Positions 6,434 to 14,063 of a DNA stretch of 14,063 nt are shown piece by piece. Location of the stretch: contig DASZZX010000192.1 of assembly GCA_036260415.1 (NCBI GenBank), positions 1 to 14,063 of the forward strand, written 5' to 3'. Both the position numbers and the translations under genes were made by a program. This stretch comes from DASZZX01 sp036260415. Its GTDB lineage: Bacteria > Actinomycetota > Nitriliruptoria > Nitriliruptorales > JAHWKO01. Each line of letters begins with the position of its first letter. Within the stretch, counting starts at the first letter, position 1. The notes below the pieces were generated by a model. That model was given only the letters and a program-made list of their open reading frames with translations, ran no database searches and was not told where the DNA came from.

Positions 6434-9400
6434 GTGACAGCTCGGGGGGTTCACCGGTCGAGGTGGGGCGGGACCCGGCCGATGCCGATCCTCGTCGCCC
6501 TCGCGGCGACCCTGACGCTCCTCCCGACCGCCGACACCCCCGCCGCCGGGCAGGCAGCGGATCCCGGCGACATCGAGTCGGTCCAGCTGAGCCTGCTCGC
6601 CCACCACGACCTGGCCGCACCCGGTCTCGACGGGCAGGTGAAGCCGCGCGGACAGAACGGCGACGTGACCGTGCTGGGCGACACGGTGTTCGTGGGTGGC
6701 GGGGCACTGTTCCACGGCGCTCAGAACACGTCGGGGCGGATCTGCACCGACTGGGGCGGCGTCAAGGTGGTCGACATCAGCGACCCGACCGCTCCCGTGC
6801 TGCAGACCACGATCACCATCGAGGACGTCAGCGGCGTGGGCCCACCCTGGCCTGCGACGAACCCTCGCCGCGGCCAGCGCTTCGACAACGTGTCGGTCAG
6901 TGCCGGCGCGCTGGACTCGCTGTCGGTCTCGACGGCCGCCTTCCGTGGGGATTTGCTGGCGATCGCGACGCAGCGCTGCGAGACGTCGTTCTTCTTCGGG
7001 GCGCGGCTGGAGTTCTGGGACGTCACCGACCGTGCGAACCCGACGAAGCTCGGTGAGTTCGACCCCGCGACCATCGCCAACCCCACTCCCGGGGGGAGTC
7101 CCGCCACCGGCCAATGGGGCATCTTCGAGGACGTGCGGCTCTTCCCACGCGGCGATCGTCTCTACGCGGTCGCCACCACGCCGTTCAGCATCGGCAACGC
7201 CCACGACGCCTCGCCCTTCGGCGACTTCCGACTCGTCGACATCACCGACCCGCGGGAGCCTCAACAGGTCGGCACCTTCCCGCCGGTGTCGGTCGGTGAG
7301 GGCTCGGTGAACGGGTGCCGGACCTTCCTCGCCGGCAGGGCGGCGGCCCCGACGCCCGACCACGAGCACGCGATCGTGTCGTTCTACGACGGCGCCAGCG
7401 TGTTCACGTCCCCGACTGATCCCAGGTCCGCCGCGTTGTTCGAGCTTGACCTCGACGATCTCCCGACGGTCGTGCCGGGGAGCAACCCGCTCCGGTTCAA
7501 CCCGACCCCGCAGCACTGGGGGTACACCCCCGACCCCACCGTCGAGGGCAACGTCGCCGATGTCGAGCCGTTCACCGCAGCGGACGGGCGGCTGCTCGTC
7601 GCCGCATCCGAGGACGACATCGACCCCGCCCTGACGTACCTGTCCATCAGCGCCCCGACCGCCGCGGTCGGCGAGTGGCGCGGCTGTCAGAGCCCGATCG
7701 GCCAGCACGTGTACGAGCTGCCCGGCCAGCAGCTTGCCGCCCCCCTGGTCTACGTCGGCCGCGGCTGTCCGGCCTCGCCGCTGACCGGCACGTCCAACCT
7801 GGCCGAGGACGAGTTCCTGACGGATCCCGCCGGCAAGATCGCGCTGCTGGACCCCGGCCCCAGTCCGTTCGACGGCTGCAGCACGGTCGAGCGCGCCGAC
7901 CGCGCCATCGCCGCCGGTGCGGTCGCGGTCCTCATCAACGCCGGGTCGAACCCGCCACTGAACTCTGCCAACAACGGCCCGCCCGGCGGCATCCCCTCCC
8001 AGCCGGTCGTAGCGGTTCCGCTGGACGCCTACCGCGCGGTCCAGTACGTGCCCAACCCGGTGCTGGCGGCACCCAGCGCGTTCAACCCCGACCCGTTCCC
8101 GGCCACCTGGGAACGCTCGTCGACCACCAACGTCGACGTTGCCGCCGTCCCCGCCGACACACGGGTGGACAAGGGGCGCTTCCGCAGCGTGGCCGACACC
8201 GACGACCGCGACGCTCGAGGTGAGGTCGGCCCGGAGAACAGGTTCGCGGTTGCTCCAGGTCAGGACTACGCGACCGGCGCGTTCCTCGAGGTCGCATCCC
8301 TGGTCGCGGGCGCGTTCAGGGCCGCGGTGGTCTGGTACAGCGCCGCTGGTGCCGCTATCGGCGAGAGCGAGATCGCCTCGCTCGCAGCGGCGACCCCGCG
8401 TCAGCGCTACGAGGCGGTGGTGACCGCTCCGGCCGACGCGGTCACGGCGACGGTGAAGTTCGAGTGGAACGATGGTGTCGACGAGGGGACCACCGCCGAC
8501 GTCGACGAGGGCACCGCGTACGCCGACGCGTTCGAGTTCGGCCCGACAGGGATCCAGGCCACCGTCCGCGACGAGCAGGGCGCCTGGGGCGCGCAGCGCA
8601 TCATCGACTTCTCGCAGGACCCGCCGAGGGAGATCGGCAGCTACCGCAGCCCCATGTCCGGGCGGTGGCCACCTCCCGACGACGGGATCTACCAGCCGGA
8701 GCTGTACCGACAGTTCGGCACGGACCTGGCGTTCACCACCTGGATGTCCGACGGCCTGCGCGTGCTGGACGTCAGCGACCCCACCGCACCGCGTGAGGTC
8801 GCCGCGTACGTCCCGCCGGCGGTCGCCGACCCCGCGCCCCGTGCGGGCGCCGGCTCGACCGCCACACCGCCGCTGCGCACCAGTCCGAGCCCGCAGCTGC
8901 GGCGCAGGCAGGTCTGGCCCAACCAGCCGCTCGTCACCGGGGTGGACGTTCGCGCCACCGGCGACGACACGGGCGTCGTCGCGCTGAGCGACATCAACGG
9001 CGGGCTGTATGTGCTCGGTTTCCGCGTGTCCCGGGCCGGCGAGCCTGCCCCACCCCCGCCGGGGACATCCGGCGCGGTCCGCCGCCTGTCGGGCGCGGGC
9101 CGCATCGAGACCGCCGCCGCCGTCTCGCAGGCGAGTTTCGTCGCGGGCTCGGCCGACGCGGTCGTGCTCGCACGCGCGGACGTCTACGCCGACGCGCTGG
9201 CCGGCACCCCCCTCGCCGTGGCGCGCAACGCCCCCCTGCTGCTCACGCCCTCCGACCAGCTGCACCCAGCCACCCAGGAGGAGCTGACACGCGTCCTGCC
9301 ACGAGGGTCACCCGTCCACCTGCTGGGCGGCCCGACCGCTCTGACCGACGCCGTGAGGACCGCGGTCGAGGCGCTCGGCTACCGGACCGAGCGGATCGCC

Positions 9401-9964
9401 GGACCGACCCGCGTCGAGACCGCCGTGGAGGTGGCGCAGTCACTCGGGCAGCCCGATCCGCTGCTCGTCACCACCGGCTACGACTTCCCAGACGCGCTCG
9501 CCGCCGGCGCCGCCGCGGCCCACACGGAAGGGGCGGTGCTGCTCACTATCGGCGACCAGCGTCACCCGACGACCGACGCGTACCTCGACGCCCGCCCCGC
9601 AGCACGCCGTTACGCGGTCGGCGGGCCAGCGGCTCGACCCTACCCGGACGCCACCGCCGTCGTCGGACCTACCCGCGAAGAGACAGCGGTCGAGGTCGCC
9701 GGGACGTTCTTCTCGGCACCGACCGTGGTCGGCGTGGCGCGCCGCGACGTCTTCGCGGACGCGTTGGCCGGCGGGGCGCACATCGCCCGGCTCGGAGGAC
9801 CGATCCTGCTGACACCCAGCACCGTGCTGCACGAGTCCCCTCAGGGTTACCTCTGCGCTCACGCCGAGCAGATCGACGGCGCCTACGTGTACGGCGGTCG
9901 TGCGGCGATCAGCGCCGAGGTGGTGGACGCCATCGCAGCGCGCATCGCCGGCAGGGGCTGCTGA
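6434..9964 (+). CDS. secreted LVIVD propeller / PA-like / jelly-roll / triple cwb2 cell-wall protein (copy 1)
   Basis: A 1176-residue exported protein. Signal peptide about 1-41 (basic start, hydrophobic 18-31, cleavage near AGQA). LVIVD-type propeller repeats, with the pattern [LV]-x-[LV]-x-D-[IV]-[ST]-D-P-x-x-P, lie near 109, 191, 265 and 775, with a weaker one near 721. Inserted between them at about 433-545 is a PA-like domain (KIALLDPGPSPFDGCSTVER, then AIAAGAVAVLIN). About 555-705 looks like a beta-jelly-roll carbohydrate-binding module (W-rich strand AAVVWYSAAGAAIGES, KFEW, and an ADAFEFGP ending). The last propeller motif, SDINGGLYVLGF, ends near 863; a Pro-rich linker then leads to three cwb2 modules (PF04122) at about 884-980, 985-1070 and 1076-1168. 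These modules are known to hold surface proteins non-covalently to wall polymers. The start GTG 6434 has a G-rich site upstream; an ATG at 6482 would shorten the signal peptide. No catalytic motif is seen, so binding or assembly is likelier than catalysis. Confidence 0.88.
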   Translation: MTARGVHRSRWGGTRPMPILVALAATLTLLPTADTPAAGQAADPGDIESVQLSLLAHHDLAAPGLDGQVKPRGQNGDVTVLGDTVFVGGGALFHGAQNTSGRICTDWGGVKVVDISDPTAPVLQTTITIEDVSGVGPPWPATNPRRGQRFDNVSVSAGALDSLSVSTAAFRGDLLAIATQRCETSFFFGARLEFWDVTDRANPTKLGEFDPATIANPTPGGSPATGQWGIFEDVRLFPRGDRLYAVATTPFSIGNAHDASPFGDFRLVDITDPREPQQVGTFPPVSVGEGSVNGCRTFLAGRAAAPTPDHEHAIVSFYDGASVFTSPTDPRSAALFELDLDDLPTVVPGSNPLRFNPTPQHWGYTPDPTVEGNVADVEPFTAADGRLLVAASEDDIDPALTYLSISAPTAAVGEWRGCQSPIGQHVYELPGQQLAAPLVYVGRGCPASPLTGTSNLAEDEFLTDPAGKIALLDPGPSPFDGCSTVERADRAIAAGAVAVLINAGSNPPLNSANNGPPGGIPSQPVVAVPLDAYRAVQYVPNPVLAAPSAFNPDPFPATWERSSTTNVDVAAVPADTRVDKGRFRSVADTDDRDARGEVGPENRFAVAPGQDYATGAFLEVASLVAGAFRAAVVWYSAAGAAIGESEIASLAAATPRQRYEAVVTAPADAVTATVKFEWNDGVDEGTTADVDEGTAYADAFEFGPTGIQATVRDEQGAWGAQRIIDFSQDPPREIGSYRSPMSGRWPPPDDGIYQPELYRQFGTDLAFTTWMSDGLRVLDVSDPTAPREVAAYVPPAVADPAPRAGAGSTATPPLRTSPSPQLRRRQVWPNQPLVTGVDVRATGDDTGVVALSDINGGLYVLGFRVSRAGEPAPPPPGTSGAVRRLSGAGRIETAAAVSQASFVAGSADAVVLARADVYADALAGTPLAVARNAPLLLTPSDQLHPATQEELTRVLPRGSPVHLLGGPTALTDAVRTAVEALGYRTERIAGPTRVETAVEVAQSLGQPDPLLVTTGYDFPDALAAGAAAAHTEGAVLLTIGDQRHPTTDAYLDARPAARRYAVGGPAARPYPDATAVVGPTREETAVEVAGTFFSAPTVVGVARRDVFADALAGGAHIARLGGPILLTPSTVLHESPQGYLCAHAEQIDGAYVYGGRAAISAEVVDAIAARIAGRGC

Positions 9965-9975
9965 ACCGCCCGCAC

Positions 9976-9981
9976 AGGAGG
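9976..9981 (+). promoter_or_regulatory. strong ribosome binding site for wall-protein copy 2
   Basis: A perfect AGGAGG nine bases before GTG 9991, in the 26-base gap after the stop of the first copy. There is no room for an obvious separate promoter or terminator, which supports co-transcription of the pair. Confidence 0.75.
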
Positions 9982-9990
9982 GACGCAACG

Positions 9991-12852
9991 GTGGGACAGG
10001 GCACTGCCGCATCGCGACGCGCGCGAACGCTGCACCTCGCGCTGATCCTGGGCCTGGCAGCGCTCACGGCACCGCTGTCGGCCGGGCGCGGCACGGCGCA
10101 GTCCGCCACGGACACCGGCGGGATCCGGTCGCTGCGGCTGGTGGGGCACAGCGACCTCGGCGGCGACGGTCTCAACGGCGAGGTCACGGCGGTGGGTGAC
10201 GCCGTCGTGGTCGCCGCGGGGATCCTGCCCGCCGGTGGCATCCACACCCACCTGTACAACCCCTACCCGTGCCCGGCGGTGACCGTGAAGGTCGTCGACA
10301 TCTCCGATCCCACCGCACCCACGGTCGCATCGACCATCGCCGTGCCGAAGGGGGTCGTGGCCGCGGACGTGGCAGCCATGGCGGTCGACACCCCCGCCTT
10401 CACCGGGGACCTGCTGGCGGTCGCGATGGCGGTCTGCAGCGGACCGGGCTCCTTCGTGGACCGCGGTGTCGCCTACTACGACATCAGCGACCCGACCGAC
10501 CCGCGGTTCCTGGGGCGGTACTTCGCCGACGCGGAGGCCGTGCCGCCGGATGCGCCACCGTGCGGACCTGGAGCAGGGACCGCCTGCGCCTCCTCGCAGC
10601 ACGCGGTGTGGCTGGTGCAGCGACCCGACGGTCGTGTCCTGTCGCTGTCGACCGAGCCGTTCGCGTCCGCGTCCGGCTTCGAGTCCGGCGACCTGCGCAT
10701 CGTCGACGTGACCGATCCGAGGACTCCGACCCAGGTGGGCTCCTACCCGCTGTTCGACCAGATCCCTCCCGGATTCGGAGACAACTTCACGGGCTTCTCG
10801 CACAACGGCTGCCGCCCGTTCGACGCGGGCCACTCGGCGGAGGGCACCCCCGACGGCGACACGGCGCTACTCGCGTACATGGACCAGGGCCTCCTCACCG
10901 CCGATATCGCCGACCCGTCGACCCCCAGCGGTCTGGGTCGGTGGGGCTACGACCGCGACGCCCGGGCGGTGGAGGGAAACGCCGCGTACGTCACGTTCGG
11001 CACCGCCGGAGACAGGCCGCTGGCGCTGCTCTCGGAGGAGGACTGGATCGGCCCGGACACGCGGCTGCGGATCGACTCGCCGCCGGAGCTGTCCGGAGAG
11101 CGGTTCGCCTGCGAAGCGATGTTCACGCTGTTCGACCCCGAGGACACGGCCCAGATCTACCGGCAGCCCGGAAGCTCGGTGCCGGAGAGCTCCGGCGAGC
11201 TCGTCTACGTCGGTCGCGCGTGCCCGGAACGCGAATCGTTCAGCGGTGATCCGGTTGCGGCGGACCCGCTCATGGCGGACCCTCAGAGCCGCACCGTCCT
11301 GGTGGACCGTGGCGCCATCCAGACCGGGCTGCCCCCCACCTTCTGCTCTTTCGCCAGCCGCGTCCAGCGCCTGCAGGAGGCCGGCGCTCTCGGCGTCGTC
11401 ATAGCGCAGACGAGCAGCCTTACCCCCGAGGCGTTCTCGGCGGACGGCGACCCCTCCGGGCTGGTGGTACCCGCGATCATGATCGACAAGCCGGACGCCG
11501 ACCAGCTGCGTTCCACGCTGTGCCCCACCCCCGAGGACGGCGACTGCTCCGGCGGCCAGCCGGTGACCGGAGCGATGATCGACCGACCAGGCGAGTGGGG
11601 GGCCCTGCGGATCCTCGACATCGCCGATCCGACCAGCCCGCAGGAGATCGCCACGTACCGGCCGCCGACCGCGAGCGTGTTCCCACCACCCGACCTCGGG
11701 GTGTACTCGGTCCACCACGCCGTCACCAGCCAGGATCTGGCGTTCCTCGCCAGCAACTCGGACGGCCTCAGGGTGCTCGACCTGTCGGCGGAACCGCCCG
11801 GCGAGGTCGCGTCGTTCGTGCCGCCGGACATCCCCGACCCGACCGGCGTGCTGCCCGCCAAGGCGTACGTCGTCGGGGTGGCGACGGCCGGCAACGTCGT
11901 GCTCGTCAGCGACATCAACTCCGGCCTGTATGTGCTGAGCTTCGACGACCTCGTCCGGCGTCTCGGGGGGGCCACCAGGATCGAGACCGCTGTCGCGATC
12001 TCGCAGGACAGCTACCCGGCGGGCGGCTCCGCCGAGGCGGCCGTCCTCGCCCGAGCCGACGACCCCGACGGCTACGCCGACGCGCTGGCCGGCACACCGC
12101 TCGCCGTCGCCAACGACGCACCCCTGCTCATCACCTACCCGCCCGCCCTTCACACACGCACAGAGGCCGAGCTGCGACGTGTGCTGCCACCCGGCAAGAC
12201 CGTGTACCTGTTGGGAGGCGACGTGGCGCTGGCCCCGGCCGTGGAGCAGCGCATCCAGGAGCTGGGCTACCGCACCCGGCGGATCTTCGGTCCCACCCGC
12301 GTCGAGACGGCGATCGCGATCGCGCAGGAGCTGGGCGACCCCGACACCCTCATGGTCACCACCGGCTACGACTTCGCGGACGCCCTGCCCGCCGGCGCGG
12401 CCTCGGCCCACGTTGAAGCCGCGGTGCTGCTGACCGTGAGCGAACAGCGCCACCCGGCGACCGACGCCTACCTCGCGGCGCGCAGCGGCGCGACCCTGTT
12501 CGCGGTGGGCGGTCCGGCCGCGCGCCCGTACGCGCAGGCGACACCCGTCTTCGGACCCAGCCGGGAGGAGACCGCGGTCGAGGTGGCGCGCAGGTTCTTC
12601 GCCGATCCCACGGTGGTGGGCGTGGCCCGCCGTGACCGCTTCCCCGACTCGCTGACCGGTGGCGTGCACGTCGCACGCCGCGGCGGACCGGTGCTGCTGA
12701 CCTTCAGGGACGTGCTGCACGCCGCGCCTGCAGCCTACCTGTGCGACACCGCGGCGAGCGTGCGCACCGCGTCGCTCTACGGTGGGACGGTCGCGCTCAG
12801 TGAGACGGTCCGCGCCGACGTGGCAGCGAGGATCTCCGGGCTGGACTGCTGA
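9991..12852 (+). CDS. secreted LVIVD propeller / PA-like / triple cwb2 cell-wall protein (copy 2)
   Basis: A 953-residue paralogue of the gene before it, with the same order of parts but no jelly-roll module. Signal peptide about 1-38 (RR at 9-10, hydrophobic 14-30, cleavage near GTAQS). LVIVD-type repeats near 99, 160, 235, 301, 539 and 593. A PA-like domain at about 403-530 (ELVYVGRACPE, then RTVLVDRG, a Cys at 452 and LQEAGALGVVIAQ) interrupts the propeller. SDINSGLYVLSF (640-651) closes it, and three cwb2 modules follow at about 656-756, 763-848 and 854-945. Many blocks match copy 1 almost exactly, for example VTTGYDF, VGGPAARPY and PTVVGVARRD, so the pair arose by tandem duplication. Both end with a cysteine as last residue and share a Cys in the third module (YLC), a possible disulfide. 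The product is probably displayed on the cell wall beside copy 1. Its ligand is unknown. Confidence 0.88.
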   Translation: MGQGTAASRRARTLHLALILGLAALTAPLSAGRGTAQSATDTGGIRSLRLVGHSDLGGDGLNGEVTAVGDAVVVAAGILPAGGIHTHLYNPYPCPAVTVKVVDISDPTAPTVASTIAVPKGVVAADVAAMAVDTPAFTGDLLAVAMAVCSGPGSFVDRGVAYYDISDPTDPRFLGRYFADAEAVPPDAPPCGPGAGTACASSQHAVWLVQRPDGRVLSLSTEPFASASGFESGDLRIVDVTDPRTPTQVGSYPLFDQIPPGFGDNFTGFSHNGCRPFDAGHSAEGTPDGDTALLAYMDQGLLTADIADPSTPSGLGRWGYDRDARAVEGNAAYVTFGTAGDRPLALLSEEDWIGPDTRLRIDSPPELSGERFACEAMFTLFDPEDTAQIYRQPGSSVPESSGELVYVGRACPERESFSGDPVAADPLMADPQSRTVLVDRGAIQTGLPPTFCSFASRVQRLQEAGALGVVIAQTSSLTPEAFSADGDPSGLVVPAIMIDKPDADQLRSTLCPTPEDGDCSGGQPVTGAMIDRPGEWGALRILDIADPTSPQEIATYRPPTASVFPPPDLGVYSVHHAVTSQDLAFLASNSDGLRVLDLSAEPPGEVASFVPPDIPDPTGVLPAKAYVVGVATAGNVVLVSDINSGLYVLSFDDLVRRLGGATRIETAVAISQDSYPAGGSAEAAVLARADDPDGYADALAGTPLAVANDAPLLITYPPALHTRTEAELRRVLPPGKTVYLLGGDVALAPAVEQRIQELGYRTRRIFGPTRVETAIAIAQELGDPDTLMVTTGYDFADALPAGAASAHVEAAVLLTVSEQRHPATDAYLAARSGATLFAVGGPAARPYAQATPVFGPSREETAVEVARRFFADPTVVGVARRDRFPDSLTGGVHVARRGGPVLLTFRDVLHAAPAAYLCDTAASVRTASLYGGTVALSETVRADVAARISGLDC

Positions 12853-12908
12853 CCGGGAGCCGCACGAAACACCGTGCACGGAGAGTGCCCGCACCTCTGG
12901 TCGGGCCC
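12853..12908. other. short convergent gap
   Basis: 56 bases between two converging genes. A five-base stem GCACG/CGTGC (12862-12866 with 12873-12877) is too weak and lacks a T-tract, so no terminator is called. Confidence 0.4.
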
Positions 12909-13465
12909 TCACGGCACCGCGTAGCGTTCGGCGACCAGCTCCCGGTGGCCCTCGTAGTCGCGCACCGGCCCGAGGTGGTCGACGTCCAAGCGTGCGGTGA
13001 AGTCTCCCGACCGGTAGCGGTAGGCACGCTCGTCGAGCCGCTCCTCGCGCTGGCGGAGCGGTCGCAGCTCGAGCGACGGGCCTGCAGCCACGCGGCGGTG
13101 AGTCGTCCCTCCTCGCCGACCGCGAGGTCCAGACGGTCGACCGCCAGCGTGTTGGTGGAGGGCGTGAACCCCAGGTCGCCATCGACGCACCCGTCCGGCT
13201 CGGGCACGGCCACCGATCGCGCACCAGCTGCCACCCTGCCTGGCCAGGACCAGCCCGTCCGCATCGACCACGCGAACCGCCACCTCACGCGCGGACCAGC
13301 GAGCGTCGGGAGCACCGCCTAGCGCACCTCCACGGGTACGCCGCCCGCGGCCAGCAGCGCGGTCCGGGCCAGCCGGAACCCGCTGTCCACCCGTTCGAGT
13401 ACGCACCGTTCCAGCGCACCCGACACCCGGTCACGCCATGGCACCGTGGCCGGCCGCCTCTCCAC
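12909..13465 (-). pseudogene. putative glycolipid-binding family (PF06475/DUF1089) gene, frameshifted
   Basis: No single frame holds the gene, but joining pieces gives a full-length (about 186-codon) PF06475-like protein. Frame A from GTG 13465 reads WRDRVSGALERCVLERVDSG, then GGVPVEVR and a TAG at 13319-13321. Frame B continues with DARWSAREVAVRVVDADG and GGSW. Back in frame A come PDGCVDGDLGFTPSTNTLAV and the following LDLAVGEEGRLTAAWLQ. Frame B again gives PSLELRPLRQREERLDERAY, then YRSGDFTARLDVDHLGPVRDYEG, ending at TGA 12909-12911. The order matches the family (W-R...E-R-C-x-L; DvDLgfTPsTNtLP; YRYrS..F.A.L.vD..G.V.DY.G). Breaks lie near 13320 (one base lost), near 13210 (one gained or two lost) and near 13081 (one base lost). 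A GGGAGGG site precedes the GTG. Family function is only tentatively lipid-related. It is a recent pseudogene or a gene hit by base errors. Confidence 0.72.
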
Positions 13466-13839
13466 CGTCCCTCCCGTCGCCGGCCGGTAGCGTGTCACGT
13501 CACGACCTGTAGGGGCGCTCAACGCGCTCCTGCGCACTGTCATGGCACATACGCCGCTGGGTACGTCGTCGCCGTTGATGGTGCAGCGACACGGCGCGCA
13601 GGCAACAGATCGGCGTGGAGGACGAGGGCGAGGAGTTCAGCCTGCCGCTGTCCGCTCGTGGATGAGACTCGGCGGGTCGACGGACCTGGCCTCGACATCG
13701 CCCGACAGGCCGGTCCGCAGAGCCGGGGGCGAGCTCCGCACCGGGCGCGCGCGGGCGGAGCCGCCACGTCGTGCTCGTGAGCCCGGCCGCCACGGGGTGT
13801 CACCGGGACCCGCAGATGGAGGGCACCGTGATGGTCGCC

Positions 13840-14004
13840 GCCGCGCGTTCAGCGTCAGCCTGCCCTGGAAGGTCAACCGAGCGTTCCCATGCTGGGCCAC
13901 GAGGATGCCTCCTTGGTGCGTGATCGGCTTGGACACCAATCATTGCACTCGGAGGCCTTGTCGCCTTGCAAGCACGCGTGTCAACAACCTCGCGGGTCAG
14001 GACA
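13840..14004 (-). mobile_element. decayed 5' end of an IS481-family insertion sequence
   Basis: On the minus strand, a GTG at 13900 sits seven bases after a perfect AAGGAGG (13914-13908). It opens with MAQHGNARLTFQGRLTL, which resembles the invariant start of IS481-family transposases (M[AS]H.NARLT..GR..L). About 75 bases upstream, 13979-14004 reads TGTCCTGACC...GTTGACA on the minus strand, in the style of an IS481 terminal repeat: it starts with TGT and lies just ahead of the transposase leader. After these ~17 codons the similarity stops. The helix-turn-helix and the DDE catalytic core are not found in any frame, so only the left end remains. The assignment rests on memory of family patterns, not an alignment. 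Confidence 0.45.
13979..14004 (-). repeat. candidate IS481-type terminal inverted repeat
   Basis: A 26-base sequence beginning TGTCCTGACC and ending GGTTGTTGACA on the minus strand. It lies at the outer edge of the transposase-start remnant. I found no matching partner elsewhere in the window, consistent with a truncated element. Confidence 0.35.
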
Positions 14005-14063
14005 CCTGAACGCGCGCCCGGCGCCCACACCGGGGCGCTCTCAGCGCATGCTCCGTCCGATCC

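Larger units (their letters stand above)
13466..14063. other. gene-poor right edge
   Basis: About 600 bases with several open frames on both strands, none resembling a known protein through most of its length. Codon-position GC bias does not single out one frame to my eye. The only recognisable part is the IS481-like fragment at about 13840-14004, listed separately. Confidence 0.5.

Noticed and set aside
6356..9265. Very long minus-strand open frame (969 codons) opposite the first wall protein
   Set aside because: Its translation is Arg/Gly/Val-rich low-complexity sequence with no domain. Such frames arise opposite GC-rich genes by codon bias; the plus strand has clear domains.
12853..12908. 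Hairpin as terminator between converging genes
   Set aside because: Stem of only five base pairs and no T-tract.
10867..13224. 785-codon minus-strand open frame opposite the second wall protein
   Set aside because: Arg-rich shadow of a well-supported plus-strand gene, with no recognisable family.
13542..14009. 155-codon plus-strand frame at the right edge
   Set aside because: No recognisable motif and biased composition; it overlaps the IS481-like start on the other strand.

Overview
The window is uniformly GC-rich, uses GTG and TTG starts freely, and carries secreted proteins with cell wall-binding repeat 2 (cwb2) modules next to LVIVD beta-propeller repeats. This points to a high-GC Gram-positive actinobacterium, perhaps of the Nitriliruptoria/Egibacter/Euzebya type. 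That placement is inference from gene content and composition; there is no rRNA or tRNA here to settle it.

Left part (218-6268), all on the minus strand. In transcription order: an FtsH-type membrane ATPase/zinc protease (4391-6268); a small surface protein with a beta-sandwich-like head, a Pro/Gln repeat stalk and a C-terminal membrane anchor (3332-4303); a frameshifted scrap of a multidrug-efflux MFS transporter (about 3080-3247); an NMT1/THI5-like substrate-binding protein gene interrupted by an in-frame TGA (1839-2828); and a secreted six-Asp-box sialidase-fold protein with a C-terminal membrane anchor (218-1825).

Centre (6434-12852), plus strand, divergent from ftsH. Two very large paralogous secreted proteins (1176 and 953 aa) lie in tandem, 26 bases apart. 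Each has a signal peptide, an LVIVD-type propeller interrupted by a protease-associated (PA)-like domain, and three cwb2 modules ending in a conserved cysteine. The first copy carries about 150 extra residues that look like a carbohydrate-binding jelly roll just after the PA-like domain. They are probably co-transcribed and displayed non-covalently on the cell wall. This pair is the most distinctive system in the window.

Right end (12853-14063). A convergent gene of the putative glycolipid-binding family (PF06475, formerly DUF1089) is readable only by joining two frames across three frame changes, so it is a pseudogene or carries sequence errors. Beyond it lie about 600 bases with no intact gene, except what looks like the 5' end of a decayed IS481-family element (terminal-repeat-like sequence, strong ribosome binding site, first ~17 transposase codons).

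Overall, the window is a cell-surface locus: five of the intact products are exported or membrane-anchored. It is flanked and interrupted by four damaged genes or fragments. Whether the damage is real decay or base-level sequence error is the main open question for the small genes.
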